Part shown: positions 1-7,881 of the stretch, piece by piece | How the letters are laid out: each line of letters opens with the position of its first letter | Numbering within the stretch: position 1 is the first letter of the stretch | Assembly (NCBI RefSeq): GCF_001746415.1 | Contig: NZ_MEHJ01000001.1 | Coordinates: 5,152,501-5,216,500, forward strand | Direction: 5' to 3' | Length of the DNA stretch: 64,000 bases | Source: Streptomyces agglomeratus | GTDB taxonomy: Bacteria; Actinomycetota; Actinomycetes; Streptomycetales; Streptomycetaceae | Notes under the pieces: generated by a model | What the model was told of the DNA's origin: nothing | Database searches by the model: none | The model's input: the letters and a program-made list of their open reading frames with translations, nothing else | Program-made: the position numbers and the translations under genes

Positions 1-1428
1 AAGGATCAGGGCATTGCTTTCCCGCGGCCGATCGGCCGGGACGGGGACGGCTGGCGCGTCGTGGTCGACCTGCCGTACGGCAAGTCGTTCGCGGATGCTC
101 TGGCCAAACGCAAGGCGCTGGCGTCCGGCATCGACATCGCGGCCACCCAACTGTTCCTGGACCCTGATCTGTCCTCGGAGCGCAGGGTGTCGATGTGGAT
201 TGCCGACCGTGACCCGCTCGCGGTTCCCTCCGGTCGCACACCGCTGCTGGGCGCGACGCGGGTGGACTTCTGGCAGCCGTTCCCGTGGGGCGTGGACGAG
301 CGGGGCAACCCGGTCATGGCATCGATGCTGTGGCTGTCACTGCTGGTCGGAGCGGTTCCCCGGCAGGGCAAGACGTTCTCTGCCCGCACGATCGCCCTCG
401 CTGCGGCGCTGGACCCGCATGTGCGGCTCATTGTCTTCGACGGCAAGGCGTCGCCGGACTGGCGCGCGTTCGCCAAGGTCGCGCACCGCATCGGTTTCGG
501 CATCGTGCCCCGCAACGGCGTCGACCCGGTGGAGCAACTGGTCGCCGCGCTGATGGAGCTGAAGGCCGATGTGGAGGACCGCTACCACCGGCTGTCCGAA
601 CTGCCGCTGCACATCTGCCCCGAGGGCAAGCTCACCCCGGAGATCAGCCGGGACAAGAAGCTGAACATGCCGCTCACGCTGGTCGTCGTGGACGAGGTGC
701 AGGAGTACTTGCAGCACCCCGTGCACGGCAAGACCGTCCTTGAGCTGCTGGTCTACCTCGCCCGCGTGGCGCCGGCCGTCGGCGTCTCGGTCATGAACTC
801 GACGCAGAAGCCGGACGACACCGCCTGCCCGTCGGTCCTGCGCGACCAGCACCAGGCCCGCTTCTCCCTGCGGGTCGGTTCCTGGCAGGTCTCCGACGTG
901 GTGCTCGGTGCGGGCTCCTACAGCGAGGGCCTGGACGCATCCCGGTTGCTCAAGTCCCACAAGGGCGTGGGGCTGCTCAAGGGCATGTCAGATGAGGCGG
1001 GGATCGTCCGCACCTACCTTGCCGACGGCCGCGACGCCGACAGCGTCCTGACCCGCGCCCGCGCCCTGCGGGAGGACGAAGGGACCCTGTCCGGCGACGC
1101 CGCCGGAGAGGTCGCCGCCGTACACAACGGCGACGCGATCCTGACCGACGTGGCCGCGGTGTTGGGCCGCAAAGAAGACAAGGTCTGGTCCGAGACCGTC
1201 GTCGACCGCCTCGCGGACCTGAACCCGGACGCCTACGGCGAGTGGGCCGCGCTGGAGGGCCGCGCCAAGGCCGACCAGCTCGCTGCCGCGCTCAAGCCCT
1301 ACGGCATCAAGACCGACCAGGTGTGGGGCAAGACCGACAGCGGCAAGGGCGCCAACCGCCGCGGCATCGAGCGCCAGCACATCATCGACGCCGTCACGGA
1401 GCGCAACAAGAAGCGAGCCGCGAAGTAG
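1..1428 (+). CDS. FtsK/SpoIIIE-type DNA translocase, TraB/TraSA-like (5' partial)
   Basis: The frame is open from base 1, so the N-terminus lies outside the window; 475 codons are visible. A Walker A motif GAVPRQGKT is near base 350 and a Walker B LVVVDEV near base 680, followed by the STQKPD segment usual in actinobacterial FtsK-like transfer ATPases. The C-terminus (GIERQHIIDAV) looks like the end of a winged-helix DNA-binding domain. In the family, hexameric TraB proteins pump double-stranded plasmid or element DNA from mycelium to mycelium at the membrane after recognising short repeats called clt. It leads the element's transfer module, and a CTAG-rich repeat cluster follows its stop codon. 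Function by family; the assignment to transfer rather than chromosome segregation follows from the mobile-element neighbours. Confidence 0.85.
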   Translation, partial: KDQGIAFPRPIGRDGDGWRVVVDLPYGKSFADALAKRKALASGIDIAATQLFLDPDLSSERRVSMWIADRDPLAVPSGRTPLLGATRVDFWQPFPWGVDERGNPVMASMLWLSLLVGAVPRQGKTFSARTIALAAALDPHVRLIVFDGKASPDWRAFAKVAHRIGFGIVPRNGVDPVEQLVAALMELKADVEDRYHRLSELPLHICPEGKLTPEISRDKKLNMPLTLVVVDEVQEYLQHPVHGKTVLELLVYLARVAPAVGVSVMNSTQKPDDTACPSVLRDQHQARFSLRVGSWQVSDVVLGAGSYSEGLDASRLLKSHKGVGLLKGMSDEAGIVRTYLADGRDADSVLTRARALREDEGTLSGDAAGEVAAVHNGDAILTDVAAVLGRKEDKVWSETVVDRLADLNPDAYGEWAALEGRAKADQLAAALKPYGIKTDQVWGKTDSGKGANRRGIERQHIIDAVTERNKKRAAK

Positions 1429-1436
1429 CCCGCAGA

Positions 1437-1591
1437 GGTTGCTAGGTCTAGCAAGCCCCCTCGCTAGACCTAGCAACCTCGCTAGCGACCCAAACCCACC
1501 CTGATCAGGTCGCTAGCACCTAGCGGCCCACCTGCGGAAACCCCCGAAACTCACCCTGGAGGCCCTTCGTGACCCTTCCCGCGCTCGCTAG
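1437..1591. repeat. CTAG-rich repeat cluster with perfect 16-bp inverted repeat
   Basis: Arms GGTTGCTAGGTCTAGC (1437-1452) and GCTAGACCTAGCAACC (1463-1478) are perfectly complementary around a 10-base loop. The tetranucleotide CTAG, normally scarce in Streptomyces, occurs eight times (starts 1442, 1448, 1464, 1470, 1482, 1513, 1520, 1588). There is no T-run after the hairpin, so a simple terminator is not the obvious reading. Its position just after the translocase gene fits a clt-type transfer site or an operator; this is inference. Confidence 0.6.
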
Positions 1592-1850
1592 CGCCCTCCT
1601 GATCCTTCTCACTCTCTGTTACGCCTGCGTGTGCGCTGCCCAGCCATTCGGTCGCTGCCGCAAGTGCGACGGACTCGGCTTCCAGCTCACCCACGACCGC
1701 AAGGGACGGCCCAAGCGCGGCAAGCACTGCCGCCGCTGCAACGGCCACGGCATCCGCATACGGCGCGGCCGACACCTGTGGAACCAGTGGGCCCGCACCT
1801 ACCGCCAAGGCACCGCCCCCACCCCCAAACACCCCGCCCAGAAGGGATAG
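1569..1850 (+). CDS. Small membrane-anchored zinc-ribbon protein of the element
   Basis: The 93-residue product begins with a hydrophobic helix (about residues 4-24). Two DnaJ-like motifs follow, CRKCDGLG and CRRCNGHG, separated by about 18 residues, so four cysteines could bind one zinc. The C-terminus is basic and proline-rich. The start is GTG, with GGAGG about seven bases upstream. It lies between the translocase and two other small membrane proteins, the usual place for spread (Spd) proteins in Streptomyces elements. The biochemical role is unknown; an adaptor between the membrane and the transfer ATPase or DNA is possible but unproven. Confidence 0.6.
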   Translation: MTLPALASALLILLTLCYACVCAAQPFGRCRKCDGLGFQLTHDRKGRPKRGKHCRRCNGHGIRIRRGRHLWNQWARTYRQGTAPTPKHPAQKG

Positions 1851-1856
1851 CCACCC

Positions 1857-2045
1857 ATGGCCATCACCGTCTCCCTCGTCGCCCTGTTCGGACTCGTCCT
1901 GTTCTTCCTCCTGCGCTCCAAGTCCCTCGGCTACGGGTCCGCCTTCATCGCCATGATGTTCGGCTTCTACCTCGCCTCCACCGGAGCCTCCAAGCCGATG
2001 AACGACCTGACAACCGCCGTCGTCGACGCCCTCGGCAACCTCTAG
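1857..2045 (+). CDS. Small two-helix membrane protein of the element
   Basis: This 62-residue protein is almost entirely hydrophobic, with one helix at about residues 3-20 and another at about 27-44, joined by a short RSKSLGYG turn. The start is six bases after the preceding stop and the stop is ten bases before the next gene, so it belongs to a tightly packed operon. I recognise the pattern, including the FYLASTGAS segment, as common beside spread genes in Streptomyces integrative elements, but no function is established. A role in the membrane complex for intramycelial spread is inferred from position only. Confidence 0.6.
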   Translation: MAITVSLVALFGLVLFFLLRSKSLGYGSAFIAMMFGFYLASTGASKPMNDLTTAVVDALGNL

Positions 2046-2055
2046 GAGGCTGGCC

Positions 2056-2664
2056 ATGAACGAACCCATCGTCGCCCGCCACTGGCTCACCTTCACCGCC
2101 CCCAAAGCGGCCCCCGCCGTAGCCACAACCACCGTTCTGATCCTGGGCAGGATCTGGAACGCCAACGGCGCTGAACACAGCGTCGGCAACGCAGCCTTGA
2201 TGGTCGTGCTCGCCGCCGGGGCTGCGGCGGCCGGCGCCTTCGCCTCTGCCGGACGGGCCGGGGATTCCGTCATTGCCGGTACCGCGTTCGCCGCGTCCGG
2301 CGGGCTGGCTCTGGCCGGGGTTGCCGGATACGCCGACGGCATCTCGCTGCCGCTGTTGCTGTGGGCGCTGGCCACCACGGTCGCGTACGGCATCGCGGCC
2401 CGCTACTGGCGCACCGACCACCGCGAGAGCGTCGCCCACCACCGGCACACCACCGAACGGCGCGAGGAACACGGCCACATCGAGCGCGTCGAAGCCCTGC
2501 GCGCCGGGGCACAGATCCAGGTCGCCCGCGAGGGCGCCGCCTACGCCGAAGCCCTCGCCCAGGCCCTCACCACCCGGGCTGCCCTGCCCGGCTTCGACCC
2601 CACCGTGCTCACCCGCGCCGGACTGCCCGAACTCCCCACCAGCGAGATCACCAAGGAGAACTGA
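2056..2664 (+). CDS. SpdB-like integral membrane protein (plasmid spread candidate)
   Basis: The 202-residue product has three to four predicted membrane segments in its first 120 residues (around 20-35, 50-68, 74-93 and 97-115). A charged, helical, His/Arg/Glu-rich tail follows, and the protein ends in a hydrophilic segment. AGGAGG lies just before the ATG. In Streptomyces conjugative elements, such proteins next to the TraB-type translocase (SpdB class) are needed for spread of the element through the recipient mycelium. The match here is by topology and position, not a diagnostic motif, so the name is tentative. Confidence 0.55.
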   Translation: MNEPIVARHWLTFTAPKAAPAVATTTVLILGRIWNANGAEHSVGNAALMVVLAAGAAAAGAFASAGRAGDSVIAGTAFAASGGLALAGVAGYADGISLPLLLWALATTVAYGIAARYWRTDHRESVAHHRHTTERREEHGHIERVEALRAGAQIQVAREGAAYAEALAQALTTRAALPGFDPTVLTRAGLPELPTSEITKEN

Positions 2665-2667
2665 GCC

Positions 2668-2799
2668 ATGGACGAGGACGACTTCATCGACTGCGAACTT
2701 TGCGCCCCCAGCGACGACAGCGAGCCCTACCCGTACGCCCACTGCTGCGACTGCGGCGCCGACGGCTCCAGCGAAAACCCCGACTGCACCTGCGAGTAG
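2668..2799 (+). CDS. Very small acidic cysteine-rich protein
   Basis: This 43-codon ORF begins three bases after the previous stop and is preceded by AAGGAG within the end of the upstream gene. It encodes an acidic peptide with seven cysteines in CxxC and CCxC arrangements, consistent with a minimal zinc-binding knuckle. Similar tiny Cys/Asp-rich ORFs are frequent between spread and replication genes of actinobacterial elements. No function is known. The ribosome-binding site and operon position support it as real despite its size. Confidence 0.5.
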   Translation: MDEDDFIDCELCAPSDDSEPYPYAHCCDCGADGSSENPDCTCE

Positions 2800-2818
2800 C
2801 AACCCGCCAAGGAGAGCC

Positions 2819-3343
2819 ATGTTCGAGATCCGCGTCATCTGCACCGACTCCGACATCCCCGCCGTCACCGAAGCCCTGTCCATGGTGTTCACCACCGGGG
2901 CCGTACGGCAGAGCAAGACGTTCGACGGCACCAAGACCCGCCTGTACATCACCGCCGAACACCGCCCGCAGGCGTGGCCGACACCCGAGGCCGCGTACGC
3001 GACGGCCCCCAGCATCATCAGCGAAATCGGATGGACCGCAGAGCGCGCCCGCGAGGCGCTGTGGCCGATCGGACCGCAGGACGTCAGGGAGTTCTGGCTC
3101 CGCAAGGCCGCCGTCCTGGACCGCATCGCGCTGAGTGAAGCCGATGGCCGTGGGCTCAACGACCCGTCCGACGCGGCGGAAGTTGCAACCGAGGCGGCCC
3201 GGCGCCTGCTGGACGTCGACAGCGGCGCGGGCCTCGCCTCCAGCGGAACGGGCGGCCCGTACACGCCGGATCACCCGGACAGCATCCGCGACCCGCGCGG
3301 ATACGTCCGCCAGGAATACGCCATCTGGCAGCGGAACCAGTAG
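2819..3343 (+). CDS. Element-encoded protein of unknown function
   Basis: This 174-residue soluble protein starts at ATG 2819, preceded by AAGGAGAG at a good distance. No catalytic motif was recognised. The first 60 residues read as an alternating alpha/beta fold beginning FEIRVICTDSD; the rest is charged and helical and ends in GYVRQEYAIWQRNQ. Genes of this size and position, between the spread genes and the replication module, are common in AICE-type elements and are usually annotated as hypothetical. High GC in third positions supports translation in this frame. Confidence 0.55.
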   Translation: MFEIRVICTDSDIPAVTEALSMVFTTGAVRQSKTFDGTKTRLYITAEHRPQAWPTPEAAYATAPSIISEIGWTAERAREALWPIGPQDVREFWLRKAAVLDRIALSEADGRGLNDPSDAAEVATEAARRLLDVDSGAGLASSGTGGPYTPDHPDSIRDPRGYVRQEYAIWQRNQ

Positions 3344-3431
3344 CGACGCCCGTGGGCGGGTGTCTCCGGCCAAGGAACGGCACCCGCCCACGGTTCTCCC
3401 GTCCCAATCACTGAATCAGGAGAGCTTCAGA

Positions 3432-4268
3432 ATGCCTCACCGCACCCCCGACGGACAGCTCAGGGCAGCGCTTGACGCTGCCGCCCGTGGCTGGCACGTC
3501 TTCCCCCTCACGCCGGGCAGTAAGCGCCCGGCCGTGCGGGCCTGGCAGGACCGCGCCACCATCGAAGCCGAGCGCATCACCCGATGCTGGCGGTCCGGCT
3601 CGTTCAATGTTGGCCTGGCCACCGGCCCTTCTGGCCTGGTTGTCGTCGACCTCGACACCCCCAAGGGGCCGAGTGACCTGCCGCCGGCGGACTGGGCTCT
3701 GCCCGGCATTGCCGACGGCACTGACGTGTTCGCCGCGTTCTGCGAACGCCACGAACAGCCTTATCCGGGAAACACGTTCACCGTGCGGACCCGCAGCGGT
3801 GGGACGCACCTGTACTTCGCCGCTCCTGCCGGATTCGAACTGCGGAACACCGGCGGCAAGATCGGTTGGAAGGTCGACACCCGCGCGGTCGGCGGATATG
3901 TCGTAGCCGCAGGCAGCACGGTCGACGGCCACCCGTACCAGACCGTCCACGACACTCTCCCGGCCGCCCTGCCCGGCTGGCTCGCCGACGTCCTCGCGCC
4001 CAAGCCCACACCAGCGCCGGTCCGGCTTCCCGCACAAGCGCCCGGCCGCCGCGCCGTCGGTCTCGTGAAAACCGTGCTGGACGCGCCTGAGGGCGAGCGA
4101 AACAACCGTCTGTACTGGGCCACCCTGCGCGCCTACGAGCGCGGCAGCGAGGCGGCCGCCGGAATTGCCGCCGCCCTCGTCGACGCGGCCGTCAGCGTGG
4201 GGCTGTCCGAGCGTGAAGCCCGCGCCACCGTGGCATCCGCAGAGCGCAAGATCCGGGGCGGGCGATGA
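3432..4268 (+). CDS. Bifunctional DNA primase/polymerase (Prim-Pol)
   Basis: The 278-residue product matches the Prim-Pol family found in plasmids and integrative elements, which makes primers and extends them with DNA polymerase activity. The N-terminal GWHVFPL entry motif is followed by the metal-binding DLD within GLVVVDLDTP (about residues 72-81), then GGTHLYF and the WKVDTRAVGGYVVAAGS block. The C-terminal quarter is helical. Start ATG 3432 follows AGGAGAG. Its stop overlaps the helicase start (ATGA at 4265-4268), so the two replication proteins are translationally coupled. This pair replaces the RepSA-type initiator of pSAM2. Confidence 0.88.
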   Translation: MPHRTPDGQLRAALDAAARGWHVFPLTPGSKRPAVRAWQDRATIEAERITRCWRSGSFNVGLATGPSGLVVVDLDTPKGPSDLPPADWALPGIADGTDVFAAFCERHEQPYPGNTFTVRTRSGGTHLYFAAPAGFELRNTGGKIGWKVDTRAVGGYVVAAGSTVDGHPYQTVHDTLPAALPGWLADVLAPKPTPAPVRLPAQAPGRRAVGLVKTVLDAPEGERNNRLYWATLRAYERGSEAAAGIAAALVDAAVSVGLSEREARATVASAERKIRGGR

Positions 4269-6118
4269 ACAGCGAGACCAAAGCCAAGGAACTCCTGTCC
4301 AAGAACGGCGTCGACTCTGAGGCATCCGAGCGGGGCAAGGGGCCCTCGCAGGCCTCCCAGCTTGTTGCCCTCGCCCGGGAACGGTTCGACGTCTTCATGT
4401 CCGACGACGGTCGCCCCTACGCCGTGACTCAGGGTGGCCCGAACATCGCCCTGCCATTGCGTGGAAAGGCCGGCCTCCGCTCCCAGCTCGCCCGCCTCTA
4501 CACGGAGGCAACCGGCGGCAATGTGCCCTCACAGTCCGCACTCGCGGACGCGATGACCGTCCTAGAAGGCATCGCGGCCGTCGCCGACCCCTGCACGCCG
4601 CAGCTGCGGACCGCCCGCCACGGGGAGCACATCGTCGTCGACCTCGCCAGCGCTGACGGTCGCTGCGTCCTCATCAGCCCGGACGGCTGGGAGAGGAGCC
4701 CCCGCTCCCCGGTTCTCTTCCGCCGCTCTGGGGCGATGAAGATCCTGCCTATGCCAGTCCGCGAGGGTGACGGCCTGGCCAAGCTCCGTGACCTGATGAA
4801 CACCAGCGAGGAAGGCTTTCACCTGCTTGTTGCATGGCTGGTGGCGTCGTTCATCCCGGACCTGCCGCACCCGATCCTCACCTTCCGAGGGGAACAGGGC
4901 ACCGGAAAGTCGAAGGGTGCGGCGATGGTCATCGGGATTGTCGACCCGTCCGGCGCGCCGAAGCGCACCGCGCCCCGGGATGTGAAGTCGTGGGCGACGC
5001 AGGCCTTCAACTCGTGGGCGCTGTGCATCGACAACGTCTCGTACATCCCGGACTGGTTCTCCGACGCACTGTGCCGCGCGGTCACGGGTGACGGCATTGT
5101 CGACCGCGCCCTCTACACCGACGACGACGTCGTCGTCCTCGAATTCCGGCGGGTGCTGGCCATGACCACTATCGACGCCGGGGCCCTCGCGGGCGACCTC
5201 GCCGAACGTCTCCTGACCATTGAGCTGCACACCATCCCCGACCGGAACCGGCGTGAGGAAGCCGAGCTGGATCGCGCCTATCGCGACGCTCACCCCAGCA
5301 TCCTGGCCTCGCTGTTCGACCTTCTGTCACGGGTCCTGCGGGCACTGCCCGACGTCCAGCTCACCGCCCGGCCGCGCATGGCCGACTTCGCCCGTGTACT
5401 CGCGGCCGTCGACCATGTCACGGGGTGGGACACCCAGGGCAGCTATCGGGCGACCGCCGCCGACGCGGTCGCCGACGTCCTCGAAGGCGAGCCTTTCGCC
5501 CGCGCCGTTGTCGACCTCGTACGGGCCGCCGGCCCTGCCGGGGTCTGCATGACAGCCGCCGACATCCTCGGCAAGGTCGTCATACCCGAGAAGCTGCCGA
5601 AGAAGTGGCCCAAGGACGCCACCCGCGCGGGTGGCCAACTCAAGCGCCTTGCCCCCGCCCTGCGGGCCATCGGCATTGACGTCGACGACACGCAGCGTGA
5701 GCCCACCGGCAACCGCTCGCGTCTCTACCGGCTGACCTCAGTGGAGACAAGCTGCATTCCAGCACCCGGAGCGCCCACAGCGCCCGGGGCTACCACTGAC
5801 CAGCACAAACGCCGGGGTGCTGCGGAAGCGCACAGCACCCGGACAGCGCCCACCAGCACCCGCGAGCGCCCGCCCTCGGGTGCTGCCGGTGCTGAACCGG
5901 GTGCTGTGAACGCGACAGCGCCCGCATCCCCCGCCCCGCTTGAACAGGGCGAGCTCGACCTGTCGGGTGCTGCGGGCGCTCCGGGCGCTGCGTTGCAGCA
6001 CATCTCTACATCCACCGTCCTTTGCGACGGCTGCCACACGCCCATCGACCCGGCACTCGTCACAGCGGGTGAAACAACTCACCCCTGCTGCGACCCGATT
6101 GAGAGGTCTGTCCAGTGA
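4265..6118 (+). CDS. Replication helicase / ATPase of the element
   Basis: The 617-residue product has a P-loop GEQGTGKSK near residue 215, a probable Walker B segment ALCIDNVSYIP and a downstream sensor region, as in the D5/phage-type primase-helicase ATPases paired with Prim-Pol genes. The N-terminal 200 residues are a non-catalytic domain. From about residue 498 the protein becomes low-complexity (Ala/Pro/Gly/Thr) and ends with a four-cysteine tail (CDGC ... CC). The DNA encoding the low-complexity part is a dense 9-bp repeat array, described separately. The gene overlaps Prim-Pol upstream and xis downstream, so replication and excision genes form one transcript. Confidence 0.8.
   Translation: MNSETKAKELLSKNGVDSEASERGKGPSQASQLVALARERFDVFMSDDGRPYAVTQGGPNIALPLRGKAGLRSQLARLYTEATGGNVPSQSALADAMTVLEGIAAVADPCTPQLRTARHGEHIVVDLASADGRCVLISPDGWERSPRSPVLFRRSGAMKILPMPVREGDGLAKLRDLMNTSEEGFHLLVAWLVASFIPDLPHPILTFRGEQGTGKSKGAAMVIGIVDPSGAPKRTAPRDVKSWATQAFNSWALCIDNVSYIPDWFSDALCRAVTGDGIVDRALYTDDDVVVLEFRRVLAMTTIDAGALAGDLAERLLTIELHTIPDRNRREEAELDRAYRDAHPSILASLFDLLSRVLRALPDVQLTARPRMADFARVLAAVDHVTGWDTQGSYRATAADAVADVLEGEPFARAVVDLVRAAGPAGVCMTAADILGKVVIPEKLPKKWPKDATRAGGQLKRLAPALRAIGIDVDDTQREPTGNRSRLYRLTSVETSCIPAPGAPTAPGATTDQHKRRGAAEAHSTRTAPTSTRERPPSGAAGAEPGAVNATAPASPAPLEQGELDLSGAAGAPGAALQHISTSTVLCDGCHTPIDPALVTAGETTHPCCDPIERSVQ
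5761..5989. repeat. Iteron-like array of AGCRCCC repeats inside the helicase gene
   Basis: The heptamer AGCRCCC occurs on the plus strand at 5761, 5770, 5779, 5834, 5845, 5855, 5865 and 5917. Its complement GGGYGCT occurs at 5815, 5878, 5899, 5965, 5974 and 5983, giving fourteen exact copies in 229 bp. The first three and last three copies are spaced exactly 9 bp apart and point in opposite directions, framing the array. The DNA also encodes the Ala/Pro/Gly-rich tail of the helicase. An iteron-type replication origin is my inference; codon-level low complexity is the alternative. Confidence 0.6.
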
Positions 6119-6315
6119 CGACTTCCACCATCGGGACACGGGCGATGCTCACGCTGACCGAGCTCTGCCAAGAGCTCCAGATCTCCCGATCGACCTTCTA
6201 CGACTGGCGTCAGAAGGGGCGCGCACCACGCTGCATCAAGCTCCCGAACGGTGACCTCCGCATCCGCCGTGGCGACTTGAACAACTGGCTTGATGACCGG
6301 GAGGACAGGGACTGA
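6115..6315 (+). CDS. xis: Excisionase / MerR-like helix-turn-helix protein
   Basis: The 66-residue protein contains a winged-helix segment LTLTELCQELQISRSTFYDW followed by a short wing (KLPNGDLRIRRGDLNNWL), the layout of actinobacterial Xis proteins that bend att DNA and direct the integrase towards excision. GTG start overlaps the helicase stop (GTGA), and its TGA overlaps the integrase ATG (TGATG), so the three genes are translationally coupled. Identification rests on size, fold pattern and the invariable position just upstream of int. Confidence 0.85.
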   Translation: MTTSTIGTRAMLTLTELCQELQISRSTFYDWRQKGRAPRCIKLPNGDLRIRRGDLNNWLDDREDRD

Positions 6316-7703
6316 TGGACAGCACGTACAACGTCAAGGTCTGGAAGACCGCGACGTACAAGGGCGCCAGAGGAACCACGTACACGGTCCGGTGGACGCT
6401 CGACGGGCAGGAGAAGCGGGCGCCCTTTGCCACCCGGGCGCTAGCGGACGCCTTCCGCTCGGAGCTGGTCAGCGCCACCCGCCGGGGTGAGGCCTTCAGC
6501 CTCGCCACGGGGCGGCCGGTCTCACACACGTCCGGGGCTAGCGCGACGAACTGGTACGAATTCGCGATTCAGTTCGTCGACGCCAAGTGGTTACACACGT
6601 CTGGGAACAACCGAAAGAACGTAGCCAAGGCGTTCATGACGGCGACCATCGCGCTGCTGCGTACGGAGCCGACTGGGTTCAAGCCCATCGACGTACGCAC
6701 GGCTCTGCGTGAATGGGCCTTCAACACGAAGCGACGCAACGACGCACCCCCGGACGTGGCTGCGATTCTTCGATGGGTTGAGCGCAACACTCTGACGATG
6801 GCTGCGTGGGAGGATCCGGAGAAGGTCGAAGAGGTCCTGAACGCCCTGGCCACCAAGCTGGATGGCAAGCCCGCAGCAGCGTCGTGCATCAAGCGCCACC
6901 GCCGGATCATGAACGTCGCGATGGAGTACGCGGTGAAGCACAAGGTCCTGAGGTCGAATCCCTTGCCAAAGGGGAGAGGGACGGCCCCGAAGACCTCTTC
7001 TGCGGTGGACAAGCGCAGCCTGATCAACCCCACGCAAGCCGCGGCCTTGCTCGGGTGGGTGCGCCGCCGCACCCGCGGCGGGCGGCGCCTGCACGCATTC
7101 CTCGCCACGATTTATTACGCCGGCCCGCGCCCGGAGGAGGCTGTGGCGATGTACGTACGCGACGCGGTGCTGCCGGACGAAGAGGACGAAGACCAGTGGA
7201 GTGAGCTGTTGTTCCATACGGCCCAACCGGAGGTGGGAAAGCAGTGGACCGACACAGGGGAGGTTCATGAGGAGCGTGGACTCAAAGGGCGGGCCGCAGG
7301 TGACACCCGCAATGTGCCCTGCCGTCCTGCCTTGACTCGGATCCTGCGTGAGCACATCAAGACCGAGAAGCTGAAGCCCGGCGACCTTCTGTTCCCGGGG
7401 GAGAAGGGCGGCCTGCTGGCGGGCTCAGTCTTCCGCCGGGCGTGGGGCACGGCTCGTAAGAAGGTCCTCACTGCCGACGAGTGCGCATCGCCGCTCGGTA
7501 GGCGGGTCTACGACCTGCGGCACACCTGCCTGACCACGTGGCTCAACAACGGGGTCCCGCCGGCGCAGGTCGCAGAGTGGGCGGGCAACAGCGTGCCTGT
7601 GCTGCTCGCCACGTACGCCCGCTGCATCTCTGGGCAGCTCAAGGATCACCAGAAGCGTATCGAGGCCACGCCGGACCTTGAGGAGCGGCACGGGGAAGGC
7701 TGA
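6315..7703 (+). CDS. int: Site-specific tyrosine recombinase (integrase)
   Basis: The 462-residue product has an SAM-like N-terminal arm-binding region and a C-terminal catalytic domain. The first catalytic Arg lies in GPRPEEAVAM, the second Arg with its His neighbour in YDLRHTCLTTWLNNG, and the nucleophile Tyr in LLATYARC near the end. Such integrases insert actinobacterial elements into tRNA 3' ends, and here the gene lies about 180 bp from a tRNA-Arg. Codon 93 (6591-6593) is TTA, the leucine codon read only by the developmentally controlled bldA tRNA in Streptomyces, so production may depend on developmental stage. Start ATG overlaps the xis stop by one base. Confidence 0.93.
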   Translation: MDSTYNVKVWKTATYKGARGTTYTVRWTLDGQEKRAPFATRALADAFRSELVSATRRGEAFSLATGRPVSHTSGASATNWYEFAIQFVDAKWLHTSGNNRKNVAKAFMTATIALLRTEPTGFKPIDVRTALREWAFNTKRRNDAPPDVAAILRWVERNTLTMAAWEDPEKVEEVLNALATKLDGKPAAASCIKRHRRIMNVAMEYAVKHKVLRSNPLPKGRGTAPKTSSAVDKRSLINPTQAAALLGWVRRRTRGGRRLHAFLATIYYAGPRPEEAVAMYVRDAVLPDEEDEDQWSELLFHTAQPEVGKQWTDTGEVHEERGLKGRAAGDTRNVPCRPALTRILREHIKTEKLKPGDLLFPGEKGGLLAGSVFRRAWGTARKKVLTADECASPLGRRVYDLRHTCLTTWLNNGVPPAQVAEWAGNSVPVLLATYARCISGQLKDHQKRIEATPDLEERHGEG

Positions 7704-7849
7704 TCCGGTGGCCACGGAGAACGTCACCGCGCATTCTCCGTGGCCACCCGTAGAAACCCGGTGACAGCCGGATACCGCCGGACCCTCCCCGACGTTGTCG
7801 GCGGGCGGCCCGGCTCTTGCGTGCGTGCTGGGATCGACCGCTGACCAGC

Positions 7850-7875
7850 AAAAAAGCCCTCCACGGGGGAGGGCT
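7850..7875 (-). terminator. Intrinsic terminator of tRNA-Arg
   Basis: On the minus strand AGCCCTCC pairs with GGAGGGCT (plus 7855-7862 and 7868-7875) and is followed by a run of six T, a textbook Rho-independent terminator just past the tRNA 3' end. It lies on the element side of the junction, so the element supplies the tRNA's terminator after integration. Confidence 0.85.
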
Positions 7876-7881
7876 GGGCGG

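Noticed and set aside
1437..1478. Simple Rho-independent terminator after the translocase gene
   Set aside because: The stem is perfect, but no T-run follows and the same CTAG words recur outside the hairpin and into the next gene.
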